Assembly (NCBI GenBank): GCA_946614165.1
Contig: CAMOGQ010000021.1
Coordinates: 1-36,035, forward strand
DNA: 36,035 nucleotides
Source of the DNA: an uncultured Lachnospiraceae bacterium
Lineage (GTDB): Bacteria > Bacillota > Clostridia > Lachnospirales > Lachnospiraceae
Reading direction: 5' to 3'
The position numbers were made by a program, and so were the translations under genes. Every line of letters begins with the position of its first letter. Position 1 is the first letter of the stretch. Below are positions 22,241 through 31,241 of the stretch, piece by piece. Under the pieces are notes generated by a model, which was not told where the DNA came from, searched no databases, and saw only the letters and a list, made by a program, of their open reading frames with translations.

Positions 22241-24826
22241 ATGACAGCAGAGGCGCAGGAAATCAGGCAGCAGGCAGGGGCGGATAAGGCCCCTGCCGTC
22301 ATAGAAAATGTCCTTACAGGCGGTGATAACAGAGGAAGACATCTGCTTTACCAGCTGAAGATCAGCATGGCCATGGCAGAGTCTATCGATATCATCGTCT
22401 CTTTTTTGATGGAATCGGGCGTAAAGATGATCCTGCAGGACCTTCAAGCCGCCCTGGACCGGGGCGTTCCTGTCCGGATTCTGACCGGAAGCTATCTGGG
22501 CATTACCCAGCCTTCCGCTCTGTATCTGATCAGCAAAGGACTGAAAGGCAGAGCAGATCTCCGTCTTTACAACGATCCTTCCCGTTCTTTTCATCCCAAG
22601 GCATATATTTTTCACTATGCCGGGGAAAGTCATGTCTATGTAGGTTCTTCAAACATATCTTACAGTGCGCTTACAAGCGGTATCGAATGGAACTACCGCC
22701 TGAGTTCGCAGACAGATCCGTCTGCGGCTCAGGCTTTTATGGATACCTTTGAGGATTTGTTCACAGGCCATTCCATCCCCATCGATGATGAATTTTTAAA
22801 ATCCTACAGCAGAAGCTGGCACCGTCCTGCCGTGGCAAAAGACCTGGAACGGTACGGAGACTACGGACAGGCAGGTCCTGTTTCTTTCTATGAGCCCAGG
22901 GGAGCCCAGATCGAAGCCCTCTATGCGCTGGAGAGAAGCCGGGAGGAAGGCGCTGTCAAGGGACTGGTCCACGCCGCTACAGGTGTGGGCAAGACTTATC
23001 TTGCAGCCTTTGACTCCAGAAAGTTCAAGCGGGTCCTTTTTGTCGCCCACAGAGAGGAAATCCTCCGTCAGGCGGCTGTTTCCTTTGCAAATGTGCGAAA
23101 GTCTGACGACTACGGTTTCTTTACGGGGGACCAGAAGACTACGGATAAGTCACTGATCTTTGCCTCCGTTTCCTCTCTGGGCCAGACAAGATACCTGAAA
23201 GAGGACTATTTTGCTCCTGACTATTTCGATTATATTGTGGTGGATGAATTCCACCATGCAGTGACAGATCAGTACAGGCGGATCATCGCTTACTTCAGGC
23301 CCAGGTTTCTGCTGGGACTGACAGCCACACCGGATCGTATGGACGGCAGGGATATCTATGAGCTCTGTGATTATATCGTTCCCTATGAGATTACACTTCG
23401 GGATGCCATCAACAGGGGCATTCTATGTCCCTTCCGATATTATGGAATATATGACGATACGGACTATTCTGGTCTCCATCTGGTAAGAGGCCGTTATGAC
23501 GAAAAGGAACTGAACGAGACATATATCGGCAATGTAAGACGCTATGACCTGATCTACAGCCACTATATGAAGCACGGATCCGACAGGGCTCTGGGCTTTT
23601 GCTGCTCCAGAAAGCATGCTGCTGACATGGCTGGGGAATTCACTAAAAGAGGTATTCCATCCGCAGCCGTATTCAGCGGTGATGGAGAGGAAAGTGATTA
23701 CTGCGTGGACAGGCAGACGGCTATAAGGCAGCTTTCAGAAGGAAAGATCAGGGTCATCTTTTCCGTGGATATGTTTAATGAAGGTCTGGATATACCTTCG
23801 GTGGACATGGTACTGTTCCTGAGGCCCACGGAATCTCCTGTGGTCTTCCTTCAGCAGCTGGGCAGAGGTCTTCGGAAAGCCATAGGGAAGCATTATCTGA
23901 CGGTTCTGGACTTTATCGGCAACTACGAAAAGGCTGGAAGAGCCCCCGCTCTTCTCTCCGGGAGGGATTATAGCCCTGCCAGTACAGAACCGGGAAGAAT
24001 AGGAGATGATGAGTATCCGGATGACTGTTTTGTAGACTTTGACCTTCGTCTGATCGATCTTTTCCGCCGTATGGAGGAAAGAGGTCTTAAGGGAAAGGAA
24101 AAGATCCTCAGGGAATACAGGAGTGTAAAGGAAAAAGTGGGCAGAGTGCCCACTCGGATGGAACTCTTCACACGTATGGATGACAGCATCTACCAGCTCT
24201 GCAGGAGAAGCCCTAAAGACAATCCCTTCAGAAATTATTTGGGCTTTCTACACAATGTCGGCGATCTGACGGAAGAAGAGGAAGCCCTCTATATGGGACA
24301 AACAGGAGAGTTCCTACGTTTTCTGGAAGCGACAAGTATGTCCCGTTCCTACAAGATGCCGGTCCTTCTTGCCTTTTGGAACGGCGGAGATGTCAGGACG
24401 GAGGTAACGGAGGATCAGCTCCTGGAGGCATGGAAAGAATTCTTCGATAACGGAACCAACTGGAAAGATCTTCCGAAAGTCAAAAGCATAGAGGATTACA
24501 GAAAACTTACCGACAGATACCATCTGAGTCATGTATTGAAGAACCCGGTGCATTTCCTTTCCACTGGCCCTGGCAGGCTTTATTTCTGTACAAATGATAA
24601 TGGGAAACTGGATAACAGAGCTGAAGAACAAATGGAAGGAAAAACTGAAAGCAGAAAAGAAGGCAAGACAGAAGACAAATCTCCTATAGCCATTGCCCTG
24701 GTTTCGAGTCTTCGGAAAGCCGCAAAGACCAAGGCCTTTGCGGATCAGATGAAGGACATCATTGATTACAGGACCATGGAATATTATAGGAGCAGATATA
24801 ATGAGGCTTCCAAAGAAATTGAATAA
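22241..24826 (+). CDS. SF2 DEAD/DEAH-box helicase with N-terminal phospholipase-D-type nuclease domain
   Basis: This 861-aa protein has a PLD-fold domain (about 30-170) with one H-x-K motif (H118-P-K120) and the matching GSSN (N138), as in restriction-type nucleases that act as dimers. It is followed by a superfamily 2 helicase: Walker A ATGVGKT (K251), DEFHH as DExH box (D335-E336), SAT-like LTATP, and the C-terminal motifs with Q-L-G-R-G-L-R-K. The remaining 350 residues are mostly helical, with a lysine/glutamate-rich low-complexity stretch near 790-805. PLD-helicase fusions of this kind, often with a DUF3427 tail, are common in defence islands and act on foreign DNA. Translation probably depends on the rhodanese gene just upstream, since the ribosome site is weak. 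It opens the defence-like block of this window. Confidence 0.88.
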   Translation: MTAEAQEIRQQAGADKAPAVIENVLTGGDNRGRHLLYQLKISMAMAESIDIIVSFLMESGVKMILQDLQAALDRGVPVRILTGSYLGITQPSALYLISKGLKGRADLRLYNDPSRSFHPKAYIFHYAGESHVYVGSSNISYSALTSGIEWNYRLSSQTDPSAAQAFMDTFEDLFTGHSIPIDDEFLKSYSRSWHRPAVAKDLERYGDYGQAGPVSFYEPRGAQIEALYALERSREEGAVKGLVHAATGVGKTYLAAFDSRKFKRVLFVAHREEILRQAAVSFANVRKSDDYGFFTGDQKTTDKSLIFASVSSLGQTRYLKEDYFAPDYFDYIVVDEFHHAVTDQYRRIIAYFRPRFLLGLTATPDRMDGRDIYELCDYIVPYEITLRDAINRGILCPFRYYGIYDDTDYSGLHLVRGRYDEKELNETYIGNVRRYDLIYSHYMKHGSDRALGFCCSRKHAADMAGEFTKRGIPSAAVFSGDGEESDYCVDRQTAIRQLSEGKIRVIFSVDMFNEGLDIPSVDMVLFLRPTESPVVFLQQLGRGLRKAIGKHYLTVLDFIGNYEKAGRAPALLSGRDYSPASTEPGRIGDDEYPDDCFVDFDLRLIDLFRRMEERGLKGKEKILREYRSVKEKVGRVPTRMELFTRMDDSIYQLCRRSPKDNPFRNYLGFLHNVGDLTEEEEALYMGQTGEFLRFLEATSMSRSYKMPVLLAFWNGGDVRTEVTEDQLLEAWKEFFDNGTNWKDLPKVKSIEDYRKLTDRYHLSHVLKNPVHFLSTGPGRLYFCTNDNGKLDNRAEEQMEGKTESRKEGKTEDKSPIAIALVSSLRKAAKTKAFADQMKDIIDYRTMEYYRSRYNEASKEIE

Positions 24827-25024
24827 ATAGACACAAACGTTGGAAAGATGAAGAACAGAAGAAACCCGCATACATATCAGTTGATAAAATAGAATCTGAA
24901 TAAAAACATATTGAAAATGATGTCGCTTTTATGACGACCATTCAATTCATAGTTAGATATATTATTTATATGCAGACTCGAAACGAAGGTCATATTATTG
25001 TAAGAAAGTGTTTGAGGATAAAAA

Positions 25025-25552
25025 ATGAAAATAACAAAAAGACTTAGTACTGCGTTACAAAGATGCCAAGTTTATCTTGAAGGACAGCGTATTGATAATG
25101 AGTCATTATTACAACTAGAACTAAAATATTTGTCCCAAACAACTTCCCAAGTCGAACATAATACAGCTTTTTTTCTTCATTCTGGTTCTATTTGTTATGA
25201 TGCAGTGGCTTTTGCATTATGCATTATTACAAATATGGTTCTGGATACAAATACTGGGGAAAAGGAAATACTTAATTATGAAATTGGAGATAAGGTAATC
25301 TATAAAAATAGAAGGTGGGAATATTTAGGGACAGAAGTCATAGACAAAGAGATACGATACAAATTATATGATGGTAAAAGTGAAACGCGTTATATCAGCA
25401 AATCCCTGCTTGGACAGCTAATTCCTTATAACGGAAATGCTGAAAAATTAGGAGCACAAGGAGGGAAAAGTCATATATCTAAAAGGCTTGAATTTTTAAA
25501 AGTTACAACAGGAAGTGATATTGAAAACTTTTCTGCAGCTTCTTCATGCTAA
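25025..25552 (+). CDS. Probable N-terminal fragment of a larger accessory protein, 175 aa
   Basis: The protein begins MKITKRLSTAL and has the segments FFLHSGSICYDAVAFAL and GDKVIYKNRRWEYLGTE, which I associate with the first 170 residues of much larger clostridial proteins of unknown function. It stops abruptly (NFSAASSC then TAA) where the following McrB-like frame takes over, overlapping it by 38 bases. Base use differs sharply from the neighbours: this ORF and the 198 bases before it are very AT-rich. I therefore think it is a transferred piece cut short by recombination at about 25530-25560. An alternative is one gene with the next frame: removing one T from the TTTT run at 25531-25534 gives E-N-F-L-Q-L-L-H-A-K-Y-W without a break. 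A TTTGAGGATAAAA lies before the ATG. Confidence 0.6.
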   Translation: MKITKRLSTALQRCQVYLEGQRIDNESLLQLELKYLSQTTSQVEHNTAFFLHSGSICYDAVAFALCIITNMVLDTNTGEKEILNYEIGDKVIYKNRRWEYLGTEVIDKEIRYKLYDGKSETRYISKSLLGQLIPYNGNAEKLGAQGGKSHISKRLEFLKVTTGSDIENFSAASSC

Positions 25553-26864
25553 ATACTGGCCGGTCATTTTTCTCGGCAGAAAGAATACAGATGATAGTCA
25601 AGGGAGCTATATCTGGAAACTAAGACCCGAGTTATATGAAGCTTTGAAAGAATTTGATATCAAACGATATTTGGAATCGAATCCAGGTGAAATGATTGAT
25701 ACACTGCCTGAAATCATAAAGACAAAGAAAAGGTCTATGGATAAAACAATCTCAGAACTTTTATCCGATATCAAAAAGTATATACTGAACAACGGATTCA
25801 GCTATGACGGCTCTTTGATTGAAAATTTCTATCTCAGCTTGAAGAGCAAACCCTTTGTTATTCTTGCAGGTACCTCCGGAACAGGCAAGACAAGACTGGT
25901 TAAGCTGTTTGCAGAAGCCATATCTGCAGAATATAAGTTGATACCGGTAAGGCCGGACTGGTCCGATTCTTCTGATCTGCTTGGCTATAGTGATCTTAAC
26001 GGCAATTTCCATGCAGGAGAAATGCTGAAATTTGTAGGAGAGGCAATAGATCATCCGAATGTCCCATATATTCTCTGCCTTGATGAAATGAATTTGGCAA
26101 GAGTAGAGTACTACCTGAGTGATATTCTTTCTGTCATCGAGACAAGAGACAAAAAAGACGGTCATATTGAATCAATTCCTCTGCTATCCGGAAAAAGAAC
26201 CGATTCGGATACAGGGATTGAATATGAAAATACCGCTTTTCCGGAGAATCTTTATATTGTCGGTACGGTCAACATGGATGAGACGACTTTCCCCTTCAGC
26301 AAAAAGGTTCTTGACCGTGCTAATACGATTGAATTTAACTATGTTGATCTGCTGCCCGATTTTTATGATCAGGATGCATCGGCAGAGGAACTCTGTCTTC
26401 CAAATGATTTCCTGAAAACAGAATATCTGATTCTGCAGACAGACTGCAGGGACGAAATGGAATTTATCGTTTCAGTTTCGCAGGAACTTCAGGAACTGAA
26501 TGAGATTCTGAGGAAGGCAAATGCGCATGTGGGTTACAGAGTACGTGATGAAATCTGCTTCTACATGCTGAATAATAAGAAGGCAGGCCTTTTGAGCAGA
26601 GACGAAGCCTTTGATAACGAAATCATGCAGAAGATCCTGCCCAGACTTCAGGGCAGTTCACTTTCTATAAAAGCTGTACTTTGCGACCTCTTTAAAGAAA
26701 TTGCCGGGGATTTTGACGGTTATGGTTCCTCTACAGGAAACGTTGCCAAGGAAATGGAGGATAAGGTAAAGACCGGAACTGTCAGATATCCCAGAAGTGC
26801 AGAAAAGATTGCATTCATGGTAAGGAGATTTGAGGAAGATGGCTTCACTTCTTACTGGCTCTAA
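25515..26864 (+). CDS. McrB-like AAA+ ATPase
   Basis: This protein, up to 449 aa, is the motor of an McrBC-type system. A short N-terminal part (about 10-95) holds Y-W-P-V-I-F-L-G-R-K and G-S-Y-I-W-K-L-R-P-E-L. The AAA+ core has Walker A GTSGTGKT (K125), the R-P-D-W-S-D-S-S-D-L-L-G-Y segment, Walker B LCLDEMN (D190-E191) and the McrB-type sensor VGTVNMDET (N253, D255), followed by K-K-V-L-D-R-A-N. McrB proteins form hexamers that are driven by NTP and stimulate the McrC nuclease; E. coli McrB uses GTP. The 5' end is uncertain: GTG 25515 overlaps the preceding ORF and has no proper ribosome site, so the true N-terminus may have been lost or fused. It overlaps the next gene by 26 bases, showing tight coupling. 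Confidence 0.85.
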   Translation: MILKTFLQLLHAKYWPVIFLGRKNTDDSQGSYIWKLRPELYEALKEFDIKRYLESNPGEMIDTLPEIIKTKKRSMDKTISELLSDIKKYILNNGFSYDGSLIENFYLSLKSKPFVILAGTSGTGKTRLVKLFAEAISAEYKLIPVRPDWSDSSDLLGYSDLNGNFHAGEMLKFVGEAIDHPNVPYILCLDEMNLARVEYYLSDILSVIETRDKKDGHIESIPLLSGKRTDSDTGIEYENTAFPENLYIVGTVNMDETTFPFSKKVLDRANTIEFNYVDLLPDFYDQDASAEELCLPNDFLKTEYLILQTDCRDEMEFIVSVSQELQELNEILRKANAHVGYRVRDEICFYMLNNKKAGLLSRDEAFDNEIMQKILPRLQGSSLSIKAVLCDLFKEIAGDFDGYGSSTGNVAKEMEDKVKTGTVRYPRSAEKIAFMVRRFEEDGFTSYWL

Positions 26865-29800
26865 AAAACTAATCTATATCAAGACACCTGACATACAGAT
26901 TACAGTCAAGGGACCGGCAGCGCATCCTTCTTTCCCGGAAGGAAAGTTTGAAGAACCGGATGCAGCCTGCTCTGTCAGATGTCATGATTCTTTTTCCATT
27001 TCTTTTATGGATGATAATACAATTGAAAAACCAGGACCCCGTGGAAGCATTAACCGGGGGTCCTGGAATGTTATACCTATGTTTTTTGAACAGCAGAGGT
27101 ATGAGATTGTAATCCAGTCAAAGCCTGGAACTGACGTACGGTTCTGGCACGATAACATGTTTATCCGAAACAGTGTAACGCCTGTGGGTGAGGATTCTGG
27201 CATTTTGTCAGGGATTCTTAATTTTGGCAACGACATCGGTTTCACCGATCTTATTATTCAAATCGATCATGCAGAGTATCTGCGTCTTACTCTGGAGGTA
27301 TATCCTTCCAAGATCAGCTATAGGGAAGACTATAAAAAGATTATGACGGATGTGACGACAGAGGTTTATAATCTTGCTTTTGATATGCTGAAAAAAACAT
27401 ATCAGTCTTTTGATATTGCACCGTCTTCCAATCCTTCTCCGGTAGAATTCTTTGCCATTATCAGAAAAATATATAATGATTTCATACTGTCTGCAGATAC
27501 ACTGATCAACAGACCGCACCATCTGCTTCAGGTCGAACATGAAGTACTGTCGGGACATAAAATCAGACGCACGGACAGCCGTACAATGAAATGGATCGAG
27601 AAGCATCCGGATCAGGCCATAAAAAGCGGTGACAAAATTAATGTCAATAAGGCTTTGGCTGTCAGAAAGCATGTGACCTACGATACGCGTGAAAATCGAC
27701 TTACCAAATACATGCTTATGCAGACTGTCAGCCGGCTGGAGCATTTCAGAGATCAGTATCTCGGATTCAGGCAGGTGAATGATTCTGCTCTTCTTGAAGA
27801 AATCGGTCAGATGATTGGCGGCATCAGAAGAAGGTACTCCACGGGGATTCTCGGAAGCCTGAACGCAGAGCCTTCCAAATCAGGCATGTCACTGGTATTT
27901 ACCATGGCTCCCGGATACAGGGATTTGTATAAAAATTACCTTCTTCTCAGGCATGGCCTGTCCCTGACGGGATCTGTATTTGACCTTTCTGTGAAGGATA
28001 TTGCTGTTCTGTATGAGTATTGGTGCTTTATAAAACTGAACAGCATTCTCAGAGAACATTACGTTCCTGTACCTGGGAATGAACTAATAAAAATGGATAC
28101 CAGAGGTCTGTATGTATCTTTGCTGAAAGGACAGCAGAGCACAGTCAAATATATGGATCCCAAAACGGGAGAAATCATAACTCTGGCATACAACAAGCAG
28201 TTTAGTCAGCAGGGAAATGAAATCCCTACTGGCGCACAGAAACCGGACAATGTTCTGGAACTGAAGAAAAAGGGCACTAAGAACACATATGAGTACGTCT
28301 TCGATGCCAAATACAGGATTAATCCGGCAAAGGAAGGAACTTATTATTATAATTCCGTTGCCCATACGCCTGGCCCGGAAATAGATGATATTAACACCAT
28401 GCACCGCTACCGGGATGCAATCGTATACGAGAAAGGTGCGACCGGCTATGAAAGGACCATGTTCGGAGCTTATGTCCTCTTTCCATATTCGAACAGGGAG
28501 GAGTATAAGGAACATCCCTTCTTTAAGAGCATAGAGAAGGTGAATATAGGCGGACTGCCGTTCCTGCCTTCAGAGACATCAATGGTGGAATCCTTTATAG
28601 ACGAACTGATTTCCGAGACGTCTCAATCCGCTTTCGAAAGAGCTTCACTGCCTGTGGGTATAGAAGAAAAACTGGCACATGTAGACTGGAACAAGCGAGA
28701 TGTTCTGATCGGTACATTTAGGAGTAAGGAGCAGTTCGGAATCTGTAAAGAAAAGAACATGTATTATATTCCGGCAAATAGAATTAAAGATGAACAATTG
28801 CCTGTTCATTATGTGGCCATGTTCCAGACAAATAGAATCTTCCCCAATGAATCCGGAATCTATTACTACGGCGAAGTCCTGAGGACGGCCCGAGTTGCAA
28901 GAAGGAGTATTACTGAAGTGCCGATGAGGTCCGGGAAGGATCCGAATGAGGCATATTACAAATTCTATGTAAGGGAATGGGTGCTGCTTAAGAATCCGAT
29001 TCTTCACAGAGAAGCTTACCAGTTATGTGGACTTATGTCAGATATTTATGAAAGAAGCAGTGATGAAGAGGCTGTTGATAAAATCACTGCTTATATCCAG
29101 GCATATCCGGAAGTAATTACTGCCCGGGAATATCTTGCTGAACTGTACTGCAACCTGAAAATGTGGAACAATGTCATTGCGGCTTTCGAAAGCATAGAAG
29201 AAGAAGAATCGATTCTTTTTGCTGCCAACGAGGCGGCCTATTATTTTCAGCTAGCTTTATGCTACGGCTCGGTCAAAGACTATAAAAGTGAGGAGTTATG
29301 TTATCGAAAGGGCTTGGAAGTAACAGGGACGCATGCCTTCATCTTAAATAATCTTGGCTATAGTCTTTATAAGCAGAAAAAATATCTGAAAGCGATGGAA
29401 ATATTTGAACAGTACCTGAAAGCAGAAAGAGATTTGCAATATTCTGCAAACAACTATGTAAGAACTCTGATAGCACTGGGAAGAAATAAAGATGCGAAGG
29501 CTTTCATAAAGCAGAATAAATATAAAATAATTAAGAGCCTGAAAGACAAAGTCAAGAATCTTCCTGCAACCAATAAAAGAATAAATAGCAGACAACATGA
29601 ACCAGTTATACAGGAAGATGAAGCAGAAAGCGCTCTTGTCATGGAACTGTCATTGAGCAGGAAAGCTGAACAGTTTTCAAATGAAAAAATACTGGAAGAT
29701 GAACTGACCAGCAGAATTGAAAGCGGACTTCCTGTATTTGGAAATCATCTGAAAGTATACAAGCGAAAGGGTGAATTTGGCCGTCATTATATATATCCAT

Positions 29801-29952
29801 TGGCCGTTTTGGATTTGCTGTGTGAGGATACTAACGGTGAATTATATATTATTGAACTGAAAAAGGTCAGCGGCTACGATGATGCGTATGAACAGATCGT
29901 AAAATATATCAATTGGTTTAACGACTGTGAAAAGTTTAAGGAAAAAAGATAA
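26839..29952 (+). CDS. McrC-like DUF2357/PD-(D/E)XK nuclease with TPR region and second nuclease domain
   Basis: This 1038-aa protein pairs with the McrB-like ATPase. Residues about 40-330 form the DUF2357 region (seen as R-F-W-H-D-N-M-F, L-R-L-T-L-E-V-Y-P-S-K). A PD-(D/E)XK nuclease follows, with PD470 in QKPDNVLEL and D489-A-K491 in VFDAKYRI, preceded by VLYEYWCFIKL. Residues about 770-905 are TPR-like helices (I-L-N-N-L-G-Y-S-L-Y-K-Q-K-K-Y). The end holds a second nuclease-like core, D992 in LDLLCEDTNGELYIIELKK with E1006-L-K1008, recalling NucS/Mrr folds. The frame stops at TAA 29950 right after an A6 run, in the middle of that domain; the -1 frame continues it. I prefer ATG 26839 to the TTG at 26830 because AAGGAG is better placed. 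Confidence 0.83.
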   Translation: MASLLTGSKKLIYIKTPDIQITVKGPAAHPSFPEGKFEEPDAACSVRCHDSFSISFMDDNTIEKPGPRGSINRGSWNVIPMFFEQQRYEIVIQSKPGTDVRFWHDNMFIRNSVTPVGEDSGILSGILNFGNDIGFTDLIIQIDHAEYLRLTLEVYPSKISYREDYKKIMTDVTTEVYNLAFDMLKKTYQSFDIAPSSNPSPVEFFAIIRKIYNDFILSADTLINRPHHLLQVEHEVLSGHKIRRTDSRTMKWIEKHPDQAIKSGDKINVNKALAVRKHVTYDTRENRLTKYMLMQTVSRLEHFRDQYLGFRQVNDSALLEEIGQMIGGIRRRYSTGILGSLNAEPSKSGMSLVFTMAPGYRDLYKNYLLLRHGLSLTGSVFDLSVKDIAVLYEYWCFIKLNSILREHYVPVPGNELIKMDTRGLYVSLLKGQQSTVKYMDPKTGEIITLAYNKQFSQQGNEIPTGAQKPDNVLELKKKGTKNTYEYVFDAKYRINPAKEGTYYYNSVAHTPGPEIDDINTMHRYRDAIVYEKGATGYERTMFGAYVLFPYSNREEYKEHPFFKSIEKVNIGGLPFLPSETSMVESFIDELISETSQSAFERASLPVGIEEKLAHVDWNKRDVLIGTFRSKEQFGICKEKNMYYIPANRIKDEQLPVHYVAMFQTNRIFPNESGIYYYGEVLRTARVARRSITEVPMRSGKDPNEAYYKFYVREWVLLKNPILHREAYQLCGLMSDIYERSSDEEAVDKITAYIQAYPEVITAREYLAELYCNLKMWNNVIAAFESIEEEESILFAANEAAYYFQLALCYGSVKDYKSEELCYRKGLEVTGTHAFILNNLGYSLYKQKKYLKAMEIFEQYLKAERDLQYSANNYVRTLIALGRNKDAKAFIKQNKYKIIKSLKDKVKNLPATNKRINSRQHEPVIQEDEAESALVMELSLSRKAEQFSNEKILEDELTSRIESGLPVFGNHLKVYKRKGEFGRHYIYPLAVLDLLCEDTNGELYIIELKKVSGYDDAYEQIVKYINWFNDCEKFKEKR

Positions 29953-30188
29953 ATGGAATTGTCTGCCTTAACAGTCCGTCACCAGATCTGGTAAAAAAAT
30001 TCATAATGATGATAGAGTCAGGCTATTTGAGTATCAAATTTCGTATACAGAACTTTAATGTTGTAATAGTTTGTAATAATGGATTTGCTTCATACTGTAA
30101 TGGAAAATCAGATGCAGATCGGGAATCACCATATAATATAAGAGGGATTATTGTTGATAGGAGAATTGAAAATGGGAATCTTTCATAA
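29946..30188 (+). pseudogene. Displaced C-terminal tail of the second nuclease domain (-1 frame)
   Basis: Reading from the A6 run (29942-29947) in the -1 frame gives K-I-N-G-I-V-C-L-N-S-P-S-P-D-L-V-K-K-F and then FIMMIESGYLSIKFRI, the kind of G-I-x-x-L-N ending that follows the D-ELK core in such nucleases. The zero frame instead stops after K-E-K-R. One extra A, or a -1 slip by the ribosome on the A run, would join them and add 80 residues. The tail ends at TAA 30186 inside the next gene. It is either a mutation, an assembly error or regulated frameshifting. Confidence 0.6.
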
Positions 30189-31221
30189 AGAAGATAGTAA
30201 TACTGAAAACGTCGTGGAGGAGAAAAAGAAGCCCAATTTCTTTGGAAAGGCCAGGTCTGCTTTGATCAATGCAGTCGATCAGAATGATGACGGCTCTTTT
30301 GATATGAAAGACGTTTCGGTATTGGCCGACAATATGGGATCTGCCGCCAAGAAAGCAGCCGCTGCCGCAAAGGAGAATGCAAAGCAGGGGGGAGAACAGC
30401 TTGGAAGCTGGCTGGATCAGACAAAAAGAGACATGGAATTAAAGTCACTTCGCCCGATTTTTGAAGAGGATCTGAACAGCCCTGAGTTTGCCATGACCAA
30501 GATGATCCGGGTCGCCCAGATGGATAAAAAGCATGCAGAGAGTGAAGTCTGTAAGGGCTCTATAGGATATATGTCCGAACAGAAGGGTGTGACCGTAGTA
30601 AATATCTACGCTGATAAAGCAGATCTTTACGGTCTGACCTACTATCCTGACAGAGACAGTGAAATCTATTATGTAGATCCCTTTGACAGGGACCGGTATG
30701 TGGCTCTGGATGATTATTTCCACTATCTGAAAGTTGCCAGGGTAAATGAGCTGCAGAGAATTGCCCAGGATCTTGGCGCCACACACTTCAGGGTGACATA
30801 TAAGGAAGACCTTAGAACTGAGATGGAGAATCACCAGAAAGGCGGCCTTAAGGCGGTCCACAAGAATCTGAAAGCAAATGAGGCTGCAGAAGTTGAGCAT
30901 AGTATCAGTGAAAAGAACAGTTCTACGATCGAAATTGCTGCGGAAATGGAATGCATCGGACATGAACCGGTAGAGCCGAAACTGGTATATTTCCAGAGGG
31001 ATGAAAGTATCAAAAATCTGATCCGTCTGAGAATGTCCGATAATCCGGTAAAGCATCAGAAGTTTTCTCTGTACTGCAGTCACTCCTCCGGAATCCGGGT
31101 AAATGATGCGGCTAAGATCGATGCTGCACTTGCGGCCATGAAATTCGCTATGAAGGCATCCGTTACATCCAAAGCACAGAATGAGGAAAGACGGTATTTT
31201 GAGTATGAGATCGACTTCTGA
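30172..31221 (+). CDS. Hypothetical protein with an EF-hand-like loop, 349 aa
   Basis: I do not recognise the family. Near residue 36 is a calcium-loop-like segment, DQNDDGSFDMKD, which fits the EF-hand spacing (acidic or Asn at 1, 3, 5 and 9, Gly at 6, hydrophobic at 8, Asp at 12). An alanine/lysine-rich helix (about 55-75) follows, then two alpha/beta regions (about 110-210 and 225-349) with A-D-L-Y-G-L-T-Y-Y-P-D and L-G-A-T-H-F-R-V-T-Y-K-E-D segments. There is no signal peptide or membrane helix. I start at ATG 30172, eight bases after AGGAGA. It overlaps the frameshifted nuclease tail and is 20 bases before the HTH gene, which places it in the same transcript as the defence genes. Confidence 0.72.
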   Translation: MGIFHKEDSNTENVVEEKKKPNFFGKARSALINAVDQNDDGSFDMKDVSVLADNMGSAAKKAAAAAKENAKQGGEQLGSWLDQTKRDMELKSLRPIFEEDLNSPEFAMTKMIRVAQMDKKHAESEVCKGSIGYMSEQKGVTVVNIYADKADLYGLTYYPDRDSEIYYVDPFDRDRYVALDDYFHYLKVARVNELQRIAQDLGATHFRVTYKEDLRTEMENHQKGGLKAVHKNLKANEAAEVEHSISEKNSSTIEIAAEMECIGHEPVEPKLVYFQRDESIKNLIRLRMSDNPVKHQKFSLYCSHSSGIRVNDAAKIDAALAAMKFAMKASVTSKAQNEERRYFEYEIDF

Positions 31222-31241
31222 TTCCAGGAGGAATTAGAACT

